Shown here piece by piece: positions 1-9,802 of a stretch of 64,000 nucleotides of DNA. Position 1 is the first letter of the stretch. Each line of letters starts with the position of its first letter. Position numbers and translations under genes: made by a program. The notes under the pieces were generated by a model that was not told the origin of the DNA, did no database searches, and saw only the letters and a program-made list of their open reading frames with translations. The DNA comes from Nocardia mangyaensis (GTDB taxonomy: Bacteria > Actinomycetota > Actinomycetes > Mycobacteriales > Mycobacteriaceae): positions 1,860,001-1,924,000 of the forward strand of contig NZ_CP018082.1 of the NCBI RefSeq assembly GCF_001886715.1. Reading direction: 5' to 3'.

Positions 1-1928
1 TCGAGCGTGCGGCCGGCAAGTTTGGCGGTAAGTCCTGACCACATCACATCGCAGCGAGTCTGATATGCGAGCCGGATATTTCCCTCGCTCTGGCCATCCA
101 GCTTGATCACTTTGTCGGCTTCTGGGCAGTCGAGCAAGTCGGTGACTGTCGGTGACTTCTCCAGCCAGTGCTTCAATGTCTCATTGGACGTGACTGCACC
201 GGGATAGTTTGTTAGACAAGATGTTCCGTCACGGATAGGAGGTACTGCCTGTGCGGCATTGATCGGCTTTTTTGCGGGCGGGGGTTTCACGCTGTCGAGA
301 TCGGTGATGATCAGTGCCGGGATCGACAGGAATGCCAATAGTCCTTCAAATATGTGTGCAAAGGCCCCGCCAACCTCCAGGATGGTCAGGTGCACCGATC
401 TCAGCTCGGGGAAGTTTCGCTCGATGATCAGCGGCAACAGGAGCCGTTCAACATTGCCCTCGACCAGGACAACTGCATCGGCAAAGAACAGATCGCAGTG
501 GGTCAGCTTGACATACCGTTGCAGGAACTCCCTGGTGGTGGCCTCCTGCCGTTGATCGAAGACCGACAAGTCTTTGATTTCACTGCAAGCCAACGGGCCT
601 GAAATCGACGCCCGCGAGAAGTATCGGATCGGCGAGAAGCTGCTCTCGTAGAGAAGGTGAGAGGAGTGCGTGGTCACCACCATCTGTGTCTGGAATCCCC
701 TGTCGGGCGGTGGCAAGAGAGCGAAGACCTTCCGGATGAAGACTTGCTGGAGCTGGGCATGCAAGTGCGCTTCGGGCTCTTCGATCATGATCAGGTGTAC
801 CGGTTGGCGATCGTCGGGTGAAGTCGCCCAGGCGTTATGGAAGTCCAGAATCTCCACCGCCATGTAGATCAGGTTTTTGAACCCTAGACCGTTGTACTGG
901 TCAGGCAACGTCGCTAGCGATCCTCCTGACGGCCCGGCGTCGGCACCCGGCAGCGCGTAGTGGACTCGCGCACTTCCGCTGAAGATTTGAGCAGGGCTGA
1001 ACGATGCTTTTAATAGGAGTTCAGGGTGTGCTGCCCCTGGGTAGCCTAGCTCGCCGATGCCTCGCAGAATTGGTTCGAACACCTCCCCGAGGTGATCATT
1101 GAGCGCGGACTCGGTATTGGCGATCGCGCCGAGCGCTGCCAAGTCAGTCTCGAACTGGGGGAGGTTCCGTCTATAAAAGCGACCGAGCCGCGAGGAGAGG
1201 TTCTCTGCGCGCCCGCGCGGCTGATCCCCTGAACGCCCGGACGATTCTGAATCGGCAAGATGGCGCTGTGCGTCTAGGAAATCCACCTTGATCAGGGAGG
1301 AGACGATTTCACCAGCGCCAGATTGGCGCGATCCCAGGAAGTACGGTGTGTAGTCGGGCAACGGGACACGTCGACCATCACATCGCCGTTCGTCGAGCGC
1401 GTGATATGTGATCTCGAACTCATCGGTCAGCCGTTTTTCCAGGTACTCAGTCAGCGTCTGCGGCCATGGCCTATACCCGGTCGCCCTATCCTCGTTCGAA
1501 TTCGAAGGAGGGCACGTGGCTGCGCGCGCTATCTGATACCTCGTAAGCATGGCCGAAGAATCTTTCGCCCCATAGACCATCCTTAGGCCGATCAATTCTC
1601 CATCCCAATCGAGGTCCGGCAGTAGGCGCACGACGCGATGAATATTGTCGTCATCTACATCAAACCAAAGATCGAGACATATTTTCGGCACTTGGTCGGC
1701 CGAATCGGGATTGCCTGGATCGAGAGAGTCGAGCTGCGCCCAGCAGTCCGCAGTGAAGTCATAGATCTGGAACTGATCCGACTTGCCCAGAAAGCGTTGG
1801 AAAACCCTGGTAGCCGAGGTCTTTCCGGTGTTATTCGCGCCGACAAAGACGGTGGTCTGCTCATCGAGGTCCACCGTGACTTCCTTCAGTCGACGGAAGT
1901 TTTGAATCCGAAATGACTTGATACGCAA
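1..1928 (-). CDS. OLD-family ATP-dependent endonuclease (AAA + TOPRIM), C-terminus beyond window
   Basis: OLD proteins join an ABC-type ATPase to a TOPRIM nuclease and act in phage defence, alone or with helicase partners. The minus strand is open for 642 codons from a TTG at 1928, with GGAGGAG five bases upstream; no ATG fits as well, which is why simple ORF calling misses it. Visible motifs are an N-terminal RIKSFRIQNFRRL strand pattern, Walker A GANNTGKT (30-37), the signature/Walker B stretch HLIMIEEPEAHLHAQ (378 on), the TTHSSHL switch, and TOPRIM elements VVLVEGN (E490) and ITDLD (D543, D545). The 3' end is cut by the window edge. The gene lies downstream of the methyltransferase on the same strand after about 260 bp and may be a separate transcription unit. 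GC is lower than in neighbours (about 50-58% in two hand-counted lines), suggesting transfer. Family assignment is firm; its substrate is unknown. Confidence 0.9.
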   Translation of the reverse strand, partial: MRIKSFRIQNFRRLKEVTVDLDEQTTVFVGANNTGKTSATRVFQRFLGKSDQFQIYDFTADCWAQLDSLDPGNPDSADQVPKICLDLWFDVDDDNIHRVVRLLPDLDWDGELIGLRMVYGAKDSSAMLTRYQIARAATCPPSNSNEDRATGYRPWPQTLTEYLEKRLTDEFEITYHALDERRCDGRRVPLPDYTPYFLGSRQSGAGEIVSSLIKVDFLDAQRHLADSESSGRSGDQPRGRAENLSSRLGRFYRRNLPQFETDLAALGAIANTESALNDHLGEVFEPILRGIGELGYPGAAHPELLLKASFSPAQIFSGSARVHYALPGADAGPSGGSLATLPDQYNGLGFKNLIYMAVEILDFHNAWATSPDDRQPVHLIMIEEPEAHLHAQLQQVFIRKVFALLPPPDRGFQTQMVVTTHSSHLLYESSFSPIRYFSRASISGPLACSEIKDLSVFDQRQEATTREFLQRYVKLTHCDLFFADAVVLVEGNVERLLLPLIIERNFPELRSVHLTILEVGGAFAHIFEGLLAFLSIPALIITDLDSVKPPPAKKPINAAQAVPPIRDGTSCLTNYPGAVTSNETLKHWLEKSPTVTDLLDCPEADKVIKLDGQSEGNIRLAYQTRCDVMWSGLTAKLAGRTL

Positions 1929-2187
1929 CGCTTCTCCTCCACGTATGGATGAAATCCCTGCGAAACATGCAGAGGAGTAGCTCCTCTGTAAATCACTTGC
2001 GTTACTGAATGGCTCGCGCTGGCGTATATGTCGATCAGCCTACGAAGCCCGCCAGAAAAGTCCACTTCCCGGATTGGCCCTCCATGAGGAGGTTGGGTTG
2101 CTAGCGGCGGCCGGTTAATGATTCCTCGGTTGCGTGCGTTGCGGCTCGTACGGTGTGCATGAGCCGATTAGTGCAACTGGTAGGTAT

Positions 2188-5100
2188 TTAGTGGTCGCTA
2201 GCTAATGCTGAGAAGTGGCGATGAGCGAGCTCCATGTCGAGCTCCCGGTCGACGCTAGTGAAGGGCTCTATGTATGTGATTCCGTCGACCGTGAGGCCAG
2301 CGTCGGGGAGTGTGCTCTTTTTCCGGTATTCGGTGGCTAGTTTGGTGGGGAGTTGGCGGCCGGTGGTGTCGTAGAGGGCTTCGCGTTCGTATTTTTGGAG
2401 AACGGGGAATTGGGTGCGGTAGATGGTTAGGAGTTCTTCGGCGGTGATATTGAGCATTACGGCTACGATGGCATCGATTTCGATGAGGGCTTGGCGGCGG
2501 TCGGCGTCGTTGCGCAAGGGGGTGTGCCAGGTCCATTCTGGGGTGATCTGGGCGAACGGAACGGTTCGTAGATAGCCCGGGTTGAGGTTAGGTGTCCATG
2601 TGTCTGATTTCCATGTTGGGTTGTACACCTCTGACCACAGTGGCGAGTAGGCGCCGATCAGGGCATTGAGTCGGAGTGTGCGGGCGTGTAGCCTTCCCAC
2701 AAGCGGGTGCTCTTGCGGGAATGGGAACTGGAGCCAGGTCGCGGCCTTAATGTGGGCGTTTCCGATAACCTTGATCATGAAGTCGGCGATGATCGAGTGG
2801 CTTATGCCGGCCAGGAGAACTAGTCCGGGGTTGTCGCTGGGCAGACTAAGAGTATGGACGGCGTGCACATGAGTTGGTCCAGGCGGTAGGAGTGCAGACT
2901 TGAGAGTACGAACATTATTGCTATCACACATTTCTCGCCACGCGAGTCGGAAGAAGCATGAGCTCGGTTCGTCGTTCCAATGCGGGTATGCCGCCAGGTA
3001 GTCCGCAGCGGCCCGCGACGGCTGGTAGTTCGTTCGTGGGATGAAATTCTCCGGAATAGTCTGAAGATCAACCTCGGAGTAGTCTTTGTTGCTACGCATG
3101 GTTGGGTTGCCCTGTTGGTAGATCGGGCACCCGACAGTGAAATGTGGGCCTTGGATAATTACATCATTGAGGCTATCTGGCACAGCAGACCGGGATTCGA
3201 AGTAGCCATCACGTCGGTCGCGGTCTTCTTCCCAGCCTCGAGTCCACTGGAATTCGATATTGGCAGGTCTCGTCGTGGCAGCAATCTTGTCGAGCACAAT
3301 TGCGCTCGCGCGGTTAACCGGGTACAACATACGCGCTTCGTTCGCGGGTGAGCCCGGCTCACCGATCAGCTCGGCCCATCGGGCTAGGTCTGTTTCGGAT
3401 ATTTCGACGATCCGCTCTGCGTGTGGGCGCAGATCCCAGTGGCCGTCACTGTCCTTGACGCCCGGTGTCTCCCCTGAACCATCGTGCCTCAGAGACCGGT
3501 CGACCGTATCTGGATGGTATAGTGACGCGCTCTGCTTGAATGAGACTGCCGAAGGTGCTCCATATACGTGCACCCCATACTCTTTCGCATTGTGTATCTC
3601 GAACAGTCGCGCTTCGTTTCGAAACTGCCAATGGCGCTTTAATCGTCGATAGCATGCACGGCGGAGTGTTCCTGCTCGTGCTTCAGTGAAATGGCTTTCC
3701 GGGTGAATTAGCGAGACGATTCCTGAAGGGGCCGCAGACCGCCATGTTCTCTCCATGAAACACCTGTACAGGTCGGGTTGTAGGCCAGCAAGCGTCGGTC
3801 GGTCGATACCTGACCCAACATGCTGGTTTTGACCCGCTTGCACAGCCCGCTCATCCAGCAGTGAAGTAAGGACTGCGGGGATTCCTAGTGAGAACGCCGC
3901 TTTCGCCTTCTTGTCCGACTCTGAGGGTCTGTGAGCCAGCTGCCACCAGGGATCGAACTCGGCCAGCACGCCCGCCTCGTCCCAGTCTGGTCGCACCCAT
4001 GGCGGGTTACCCACCTGCAGGTCGAATCCGCCTCGGGCGAAGACTGGTGCGAAATCGAGGTCCCAGTGGTGGAACCCCTGGCCTTGGGAAATGTTGGAGG
4101 CGACGCTCAGCCACGGGAATTCGGACAAGGCGGAACTCGCTGGTCTGGCCTGCGCAAAGATCCGGTCGTTGTCTTCGGCTGCGTCGAGTTCGAACCAGCC
4201 CATGTCCGAAGCGAAGCTGGTTTGCCCGTACTTCTCGAACTTACCTGCCTTGGCGGTGGTGCCCAGGACGGCTTCGAGGCCGCCGACCCACTGGTCCCAG
4301 TCCGGTGCCGTGATGTCGCCGGTGACTGGCCATGACCAGAGCGCGCACCAGGCGTCCATCACGCGACGCAACCGCTGGTAGGAGCCATTCTCGTCGTTCA
4401 GGACCGCTTCGATCTGTTCGCGGGTGACCGCTGGAACATGGTCGATGGGTTCGCTGCGCCACAAGTGCAGGTCACGACGGATTTCGGACTCGGCGATGGT
4501 CAGGCGGCGGAGGGTGAACTCCCACAGCGTTTCCACGCGTTGGGCGAGGGAGGCGAGGCGCTTGGTGATGTCTTTGGAGGGGGACTTGCGGATTTCGTTG
4601 CGCCACAGGCGGAGCTCTTCGCGCTGTTCGGGGGCGTAGTTTTTGGCTTCGGCGGTGTCGACTATCGCGCCCCAGCCTTCGGCGGGGAGGAGGAAGTGGT
4701 GGATGCCTGTGCCGATTTCGGTGCCGAGGGGGACGTCCTTGGGGACGGTTTTGAGCCAGGCCTTTTTGGTGAGGTCGGCGGGGGTGTAGACCGCTCGGCG
4801 GGCGCCGATCAGGGAGTTGCCTCGGCGGAGGTGGAGGCCGAACCAGGGGGCTTGCAGGCCGGCGACCATTGTGTCGAGCCAGAGGGAGATTTCGGCTAGT
4901 TCGACGGCTGTTGCGTTGAGGTCGACGCCGTAGACCTGGTGAATGGCGATGTGGGCCTTCACCTTTTGGAGTTCGATGGTGTATTGGTCGGCGTCGATCA
5001 GTTCGCCGAGGTCTTCCTGCTTGCGCTTCAAGTATTCGGCGGCGAGCTGGCGGACTGCTTCGATGGCGAAGGCGCCGGAGCCGAGGGCGGGTTCGCAGAT

Positions 5101-6768
5101 GGTTAGGGAGAGGATTTCGTCGGGGGTGGTGCGGTGGCCGTCTTGGTCGAGAAGTTCTTCGAGGGCCTGGGAGACGACGAACTTCGTCAGGACTTCGGGG
5201 GTGTAGTACGACGCGGACTGTTGGCGTTCGCGGCCGGCGAGGCGGAAGACGAAGGTGCCCTTGGGGTGGAGGACGGGCTTCTTCTCGCCGGTGCTGGGGT
5301 CCTCTGTGCGGACGAAGTCAGTTTCGGAGAGGTGGTCGGCGCGGTGTACCGGGACCACCCAGGAGCCCTTTTCGGGGTTGCCGTCCTTGGCTACTTCGTA
5401 GAGGTCTTCTTCGGCGAAGAAGCCGGTGTAGGACATCAGGCCCTCGTAGACGGCGCCGAGTTGGTTGATGCCGAGTTCGGCATAGCTGATGAAGCCGCGG
5501 TCGGCGCCCTTGCGGGACTTGGATTCCTTGGTGAGGAGGAGGTGGGCGAGGACCTGTTGGGTGGCCTCGTTGCCGAGGCGGACCTCATCGATCAGCGCGG
5601 TTGCATTGGGGGAGAACAGGTCTGCGCGCAAACGGTTGAATTCGAGGCCGGGGGCGGGGTCATCGGTGACGTCCTCGCGCACGGTCGGGGTGTGGCCGTT
5701 TTCCACCAACCAGAACAGCTTCGCCAGGGATTCGTAGAGGTGGGTGCCGGTGCGGGCGTGGTGGGAGACCAGCTCGGTGAGGGTTAGTTCGCGGAGGCGG
5801 TCGAGGCCGTAGCCCTCTTCGTATTCGGCTGCGCCGGTCGGGAGGACCTGCATCTCCGGGGAGGCTTCGGCGTAGAGCAGGAACAGGATTCGGTATAGGA
5901 AGCGCAGGGAGTGTTTGGCGAGTTCGTTGCCGTCGATGTTGTCCATCGGGAGGTCGCGGGCGCGGCGGCGGCGGACGACCTCGTTGGCGATGATTTCGAT
6001 GGAGAGGCGGATGCCTTCGCGGAGGTCCTTGGAGACGCCGACGGTGTGCTTCACCGAGTCTTCGAGGACACCGGTCCACCAGATGTTGCCGTCGGGGTCG
6101 GGCCGCAGGGATTGGTGGCCGAAGATGGCGGCGGCTCGGTCGATTTCGCCGCCGCGGGCGTCGTGGCGGCGTTCGGCGACGACGAGGAGGTCGAGGGCGA
6201 GGTAGCGGCCTTCGGCCCAGCGTTCGGCTTCGGTGAGCAGGAGCCAGCGGCCGGCCTGGACTACGACAAAGGCGGGTGGGGTGTCGGAGCGGTAGGCGGC
6301 CGAGACTGCTTTGGAGGCCGATTCGAGAGGTTTGTTGTCCTCGATGGCGGGAGTGAGCAGGGTGCCTTCGCCGAGGAAGTCTTCGACGGACTCGACCGGG
6401 TTCGACTGGAGGAACAGCACATTCGGCGTGCCGACGAGCTGGGCGTCGGGGATGACCAGTTCGGAGCCCGCGCGTTCGGCGGTGAAGGGGGTCAGTTCGC
6501 CCTGGAAGCCGAAAGTTTGGCGGACCAGCGCGTGTGCCTTGGGCGCTGCTTCGGGGTTTTCGGCGAGGGAGCCCAAGAGGGTGTGCAGGTCACCGGCGGC
6601 CGAGAGGAGGTTGCTGCGGACGGTCTTGCGGCCCTCCTTGGCTTCGGTGTCCCAGGCCTTGCGTAGTTCCATGACCTTGCCGTGGAACGACTCCTTCACC
6701 GAGTCGGTGGTGAAGTAGTGTTCGCTGATCCAGTCCTCGCCGACGACGATGGAGTCGAAAGAGGCCAT
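2188..6768 (-). CDS. Large N6-adenine DNA methyltransferase, Eco57I/PglX/DrmMI-like
   Basis: A 1526-aa protein with a class I adenine methyltransferase core: motif I CEPALGSGAF (558-567), the following acidic strand VYGVDLN, and catalytic NPPW (921-924). Large proteins of this shape are PglX (BREX), DrmMI (DISARM class 1) and type IIG enzymes. I see no clear PD-(D/E)XK nuclease motif in the N-terminal 550 residues, so it may modify host DNA only or depend on its helicase partner for restriction. The start is the ATG at 6768, two bases after the helicase stop, with AAAGGA upstream; a longer in-frame ORF to 6957 would overlap the helicase and is rejected. The C-terminal third, expected to hold the target-recognition domain, has clearly lower GC (about 47-52% in two hand-counted lines against 63-65% upstream), a hint of domain replacement. 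Confidence 0.88.
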   Translation of the reverse strand: MASFDSIVVGEDWISEHYFTTDSVKESFHGKVMELRKAWDTEAKEGRKTVRSNLLSAAGDLHTLLGSLAENPEAAPKAHALVRQTFGFQGELTPFTAERAGSELVIPDAQLVGTPNVLFLQSNPVESVEDFLGEGTLLTPAIEDNKPLESASKAVSAAYRSDTPPAFVVVQAGRWLLLTEAERWAEGRYLALDLLVVAERRHDARGGEIDRAAAIFGHQSLRPDPDGNIWWTGVLEDSVKHTVGVSKDLREGIRLSIEIIANEVVRRRRARDLPMDNIDGNELAKHSLRFLYRILFLLYAEASPEMQVLPTGAAEYEEGYGLDRLRELTLTELVSHHARTGTHLYESLAKLFWLVENGHTPTVREDVTDDPAPGLEFNRLRADLFSPNATALIDEVRLGNEATQQVLAHLLLTKESKSRKGADRGFISYAELGINQLGAVYEGLMSYTGFFAEEDLYEVAKDGNPEKGSWVVPVHRADHLSETDFVRTEDPSTGEKKPVLHPKGTFVFRLAGRERQQSASYYTPEVLTKFVVSQALEELLDQDGHRTTPDEILSLTICEPALGSGAFAIEAVRQLAAEYLKRKQEDLGELIDADQYTIELQKVKAHIAIHQVYGVDLNATAVELAEISLWLDTMVAGLQAPWFGLHLRRGNSLIGARRAVYTPADLTKKAWLKTVPKDVPLGTEIGTGIHHFLLPAEGWGAIVDTAEAKNYAPEQREELRLWRNEIRKSPSKDITKRLASLAQRVETLWEFTLRRLTIAESEIRRDLHLWRSEPIDHVPAVTREQIEAVLNDENGSYQRLRRVMDAWCALWSWPVTGDITAPDWDQWVGGLEAVLGTTAKAGKFEKYGQTSFASDMGWFELDAAEDNDRIFAQARPASSALSEFPWLSVASNISQGQGFHHWDLDFAPVFARGGFDLQVGNPPWVRPDWDEAGVLAEFDPWWQLAHRPSESDKKAKAAFSLGIPAVLTSLLDERAVQAGQNQHVGSGIDRPTLAGLQPDLYRCFMERTWRSAAPSGIVSLIHPESHFTEARAGTLRRACYRRLKRHWQFRNEARLFEIHNAKEYGVHVYGAPSAVSFKQSASLYHPDTVDRSLRHDGSGETPGVKDSDGHWDLRPHAERIVEISETDLARWAELIGEPGSPANEARMLYPVNRASAIVLDKIAATTRPANIEFQWTRGWEEDRDRRDGYFESRSAVPDSLNDVIIQGPHFTVGCPIYQQGNPTMRSNKDYSEVDLQTIPENFIPRTNYQPSRAAADYLAAYPHWNDEPSSCFFRLAWREMCDSNNVRTLKSALLPPGPTHVHAVHTLSLPSDNPGLVLLAGISHSIIADFMIKVIGNAHIKAATWLQFPFPQEHPLVGRLHARTLRLNALIGAYSPLWSEVYNPTWKSDTWTPNLNPGYLRTVPFAQITPEWTWHTPLRNDADRRQALIEIDAIVAVMLNITAEELLTIYRTQFPVLQKYEREALYDTTGRQLPTKLATEYRKKSTLPDAGLTVDGITYIEPFTSVDRELDMELAHRHFSALASDH

Positions 6769-6770
6769 GT

Positions 6771-9650
6771 TCACTGGTCCTTTCCGGGGGCGATCACCAG
6801 CAGCGGGCGCACCAGTTGCTGGGTGGGGGCGAGGGATTCGGCGAGGCGCTGTTCCTCGGCGATGCGGCGGGCGTACTTGTCGACCTTCTTCTTCTGGCTG
6901 CCGAACAGTTCGAGTTGTTCGGCACCGGAATGCCAGCGGTCGGCGCGGCGGCGCCACTGGTCGAGGCGCTCGTTGGCGGAGCGTTCCTGGTGGTCGAGGA
7001 TGAGTTTCATCGACTTCGTGGCCTGATCGACGGCGACGGGGATCAGCTGCTGGAAGCGGTCCGGGTCGGGGATCGGGCCGGGGTTGGCCGTGTTGGGCTT
7101 CAATCCTGTTTCGGTGAGCAGGAAGTCGAGGCTTTCCAGTGGGCTGGGGATCGCGAAGGTGGGGCGATCGGGGTCGGGGAATTCGACGGTGGAGAAGACG
7201 CGGGAGACGAGCTGGCCGCGGCGGTTCATCAGGGTGCCCATCAGGACGACGGTGATGGCGTCGACCTCACCGCGGATGGCGAAGATCTGGTTGCGGCCGA
7301 GAGCCGACAGGGCGCGGTCGCTGGCCCAGTCCAGGACCGGGTGCAGGGGGCCGAGGTAGTGGGCTTCGGGCCAGGTGGTGCCGTTGATGCCCTTGCCCTG
7401 GCGGGCGGCACGCAGTTGTGCGTCGCCGACTTGGCGGGAGGTGGCGAGCTTGAGGCGCTGGTCGATCTGGCCCTTGTCTCGGTAGTTCTGCGGCAGGTGC
7501 GCCAGACGCTGGCGGAGGTCGCGGGGTGGGACCAGTTCGGCGATGCCGTGATTGGCGTGGACGGTCCAGCCGACGCCGCCGTTGTCCGGGGCGGCGTGGG
7601 GGACGTCGTTGAAGGCTGCGCGCAGGGCCTCGTCCAGGTAGTCGACGTCGGTGGGGTAGAGGCTCTGGCGGGGGAGTTCGGGGAGAGCGGGGGTGAAGTC
7701 CTGGTCGAGCTGGGCGAAGAAGGAGTCGAAATCGTCGCCCTCGAGAACGTCCTCGACGGTCTTGACCTGGTCATCGAGGCTGGCCTTGCGGGCCAGCACG
7801 TCGCGGATCGCCGATTCCTCTTCGCCGACACTGTGTTTGCCCATCAGGGACGCGACGTCGCCAAGGGTCGTGTGCGCCTGGTTCTCGCGTTCGAGCAGGC
7901 GCGACAGCACACGCAGGTCACCCGAGAACTCGGGGTCCGACGGCGCCAGGATCAGCGAGGAGATGACCGGGGGAAACTTCTGGCCATAGCGGTCGATGCG
8001 GCCGTTGCGCTGTTCGATGCGGATCAGCGACCACGGAATGTCGTAGTGGATCAGGTGGTGGCACTGGGCATGCAGGTTCACGCCCTCGGAGGCGACGTCA
8101 CCGGTGACCAGCACCCGGATGGGGGAGGTCTCGAGCTTGAAGCTCTCGACGATTTCCTGCTGCTCCACATCCGACAGGCCGCCGTGGAGCATGGCGATGT
8201 TCTCGGGCTTCAGCCCGAGGGCAGCGGGCAGGAGGTCGTGCAGCCATGTCAACGTCGCGACGCGTTCAGCGAAGACGACGGCACGTGTCGATGACTTGGG
8301 GCCGACGCCGATGTCGCGCAGGCGGGCGATGAGGGCGGCCTGCTTGCCCGCGGACTCGGTGAAGGACTTGTCGTTGAGGTCGGACAGATTGGTCAGCGCG
8401 GCCAGCTCGGTGTGCTGCTCGGGGGTGTGCGGACCGCCTTTTTCGCACAACTTGGCGCGTCGCTGATTGATCGATTCACGCAAGGCCGCAGGGGAGGACA
8501 GGAATGCCTTGGCAAGGGTCCAGGGGAACAGGCCTTTTGTTTCGCCGGAGTACGGTGAGCCGCCGGATTCAGGGTGCAACCAGACTTGCGAGAGTTCGCG
8601 CGCGACATCGTCTTCGGGGCCGGATGCCTTGACCAGCCGGTGCACGGGCTCGGCGCGTTCGGCCCAGTCGCTGCCGACCTCCGCGGCGACCTCGTCATGG
8701 TGACGGTGCCTGCGGATCAGCAGGGACTGCACATCGTCCTTCGTGAACGAACCATCCGCGGCGACGGCGGTGGGATCGAGCAGACGCAGCAGCTCGGCGA
8801 ACGATTCCTCCCGGCCGTTGTGCGGGGTGGCCGACGCCAGGATCAGGGCCTCGGTATTGGGAGCCAGGACGCGGGCGAGTTCGTTGTTCTGGGTGCCGAC
8901 GTTGGTGAGGTTGTGGGACTCGTCGATCACCACCGCATCCCAGTGCTGACGCTCCAGGTGGGCCTTGTAGCGGGGGCTCTTGAGGGTGTCGATCGAGATG
9001 ATCGCGCGCTTGTAGTACGTGAACGGGTTACGGGTTGCGGGCAGCTTCTGGCGGACCTTCTGGATGCCGGCCGAGTCCAGGCGCACGAACGGCAGCGCGA
9101 AGCGGCACCACAGTTCGTGCTGCATCTGCTCGAGGACGTGCTTGGGGGTGACGATCAGGATGCGCTCGCCCCGTCCGCGGCGGACCAGTTCGGACAGGAT
9201 CATGCCGATCTCTAGGGTCTTGCCGAGACCTACCGCGTCGGCCAGCAGAATGCGTGGCCGGATATGTTGGGGATCAAGGGCTTTCGCTACCGCAGCGCGC
9301 TGGTAGCCGAGGGAGTCGGCGAGCATACGGGTGGAAACGGTGAGCGTCTGGTCGCCGTACGGGAACGGGGTCTTGCGCAGGAGTGCTTCGAGCCAGAGCC
9401 GGGAATCGCGGTAGCCGGACGAACCGTCCGGGACCACCTGGGCGCGGGCGGGGTCGAGGACCTCGATGTCGTCGAGACTGTTGTAGAACGTCGCTGTGGT
9501 GTCGGCGACCAGCTCCGACAGACCCCGAACACGCAGGAGCCAGCCGTCGGAACCCTGTTCCGCCGAGGTCACGAGCCATTCCTCGTCGCGGACCACGACA
9601 ATCGAGCCGGGGGCGACATTGAGCTCGCGGGGCTCGACGGCTTGGGGCAT
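6771..9650 (-). CDS. SNF2/RapA-like helicase, DrmD-like
   Basis: A SF2 SNF2-type ATPase of about 959 aa. It shows Walker A ADAVGLGKT (K144), a DESH box near residue 243, the SAT motif LASATPH, and C-terminal helicase motifs with VTGDVASEGVNLHAQ and the arginine-finger motif QRNGRIDRYGQ. The C-terminal 350 residues are charged and helical. This layout, next to a giant adenine methyltransferase, matches DrmD of class 1 DISARM, where it is thought to act on foreign DNA with DrmMI. I prefer ATG 9650 (AGGAG eight bases upstream) to the in-frame GTG at 9659, whose AGGA would abut it. The gene is first in the minus-strand operon driven by the promoter at 9803-9831. DrmA, DrmB and DrmC as separate genes are not seen beside it. 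Confidence 0.88.
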   Translation of the reverse strand: MPQAVEPRELNVAPGSIVVVRDEEWLVTSAEQGSDGWLLRVRGLSELVADTTATFYNSLDDIEVLDPARAQVVPDGSSGYRDSRLWLEALLRKTPFPYGDQTLTVSTRMLADSLGYQRAAVAKALDPQHIRPRILLADAVGLGKTLEIGMILSELVRRGRGERILIVTPKHVLEQMQHELWCRFALPFVRLDSAGIQKVRQKLPATRNPFTYYKRAIISIDTLKSPRYKAHLERQHWDAVVIDESHNLTNVGTQNNELARVLAPNTEALILASATPHNGREESFAELLRLLDPTAVAADGSFTKDDVQSLLIRRHRHHDEVAAEVGSDWAERAEPVHRLVKASGPEDDVARELSQVWLHPESGGSPYSGETKGLFPWTLAKAFLSSPAALRESINQRRAKLCEKGGPHTPEQHTELAALTNLSDLNDKSFTESAGKQAALIARLRDIGVGPKSSTRAVVFAERVATLTWLHDLLPAALGLKPENIAMLHGGLSDVEQQEIVESFKLETSPIRVLVTGDVASEGVNLHAQCHHLIHYDIPWSLIRIEQRNGRIDRYGQKFPPVISSLILAPSDPEFSGDLRVLSRLLERENQAHTTLGDVASLMGKHSVGEEESAIRDVLARKASLDDQVKTVEDVLEGDDFDSFFAQLDQDFTPALPELPRQSLYPTDVDYLDEALRAAFNDVPHAAPDNGGVGWTVHANHGIAELVPPRDLRQRLAHLPQNYRDKGQIDQRLKLATSRQVGDAQLRAARQGKGINGTTWPEAHYLGPLHPVLDWASDRALSALGRNQIFAIRGEVDAITVVLMGTLMNRRGQLVSRVFSTVEFPDPDRPTFAIPSPLESLDFLLTETGLKPNTANPGPIPDPDRFQQLIPVAVDQATKSMKLILDHQERSANERLDQWRRRADRWHSGAEQLELFGSQKKKVDKYARRIAEEQRLAESLAPTQQLVRPLLVIAPGKDQ

Positions 9651-9683
9651 CAGCTGCACTCCTGGTGGGTCGACGCAGAGGTG

Positions 9684-9723
9684 ATCCGAATGTAGTGCCG
9701 AACGGCATTCATTCGGAATTCCG
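9684..9723 (-). promoter_or_regulatory. Nested inverted repeats in the helicase leader
   Basis: Between the promoter and the helicase start lie outer arms TCCGAAT (9685-9691) and ATTCGGA (9711-9717) around an inner dyad TGCCGAACGGCA (9696-9707). The 10-bp palindrome CGGAATTCCG (9714-9723) overlaps the right arm. Alternative pairings are possible in RNA, and the dyads could also be a repressor site. Function is inference. Confidence 0.45.
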
Positions 9724-9802
9724 CATGTTTAGAACGGCGGGCATGGCAGTGTGGAGATCGGCGAACAGGCCTCGGGTGTTGCATGCCCTGACGCGTTCCC
9801 GA

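Noticed and set aside
6816..8294. Plus-strand ORF of 492 aa opposite the DrmD-like helicase
   Set aside because: Shadow frame rich in Gly/Ala/Val/Asp; helicase motifs are on the other strand.
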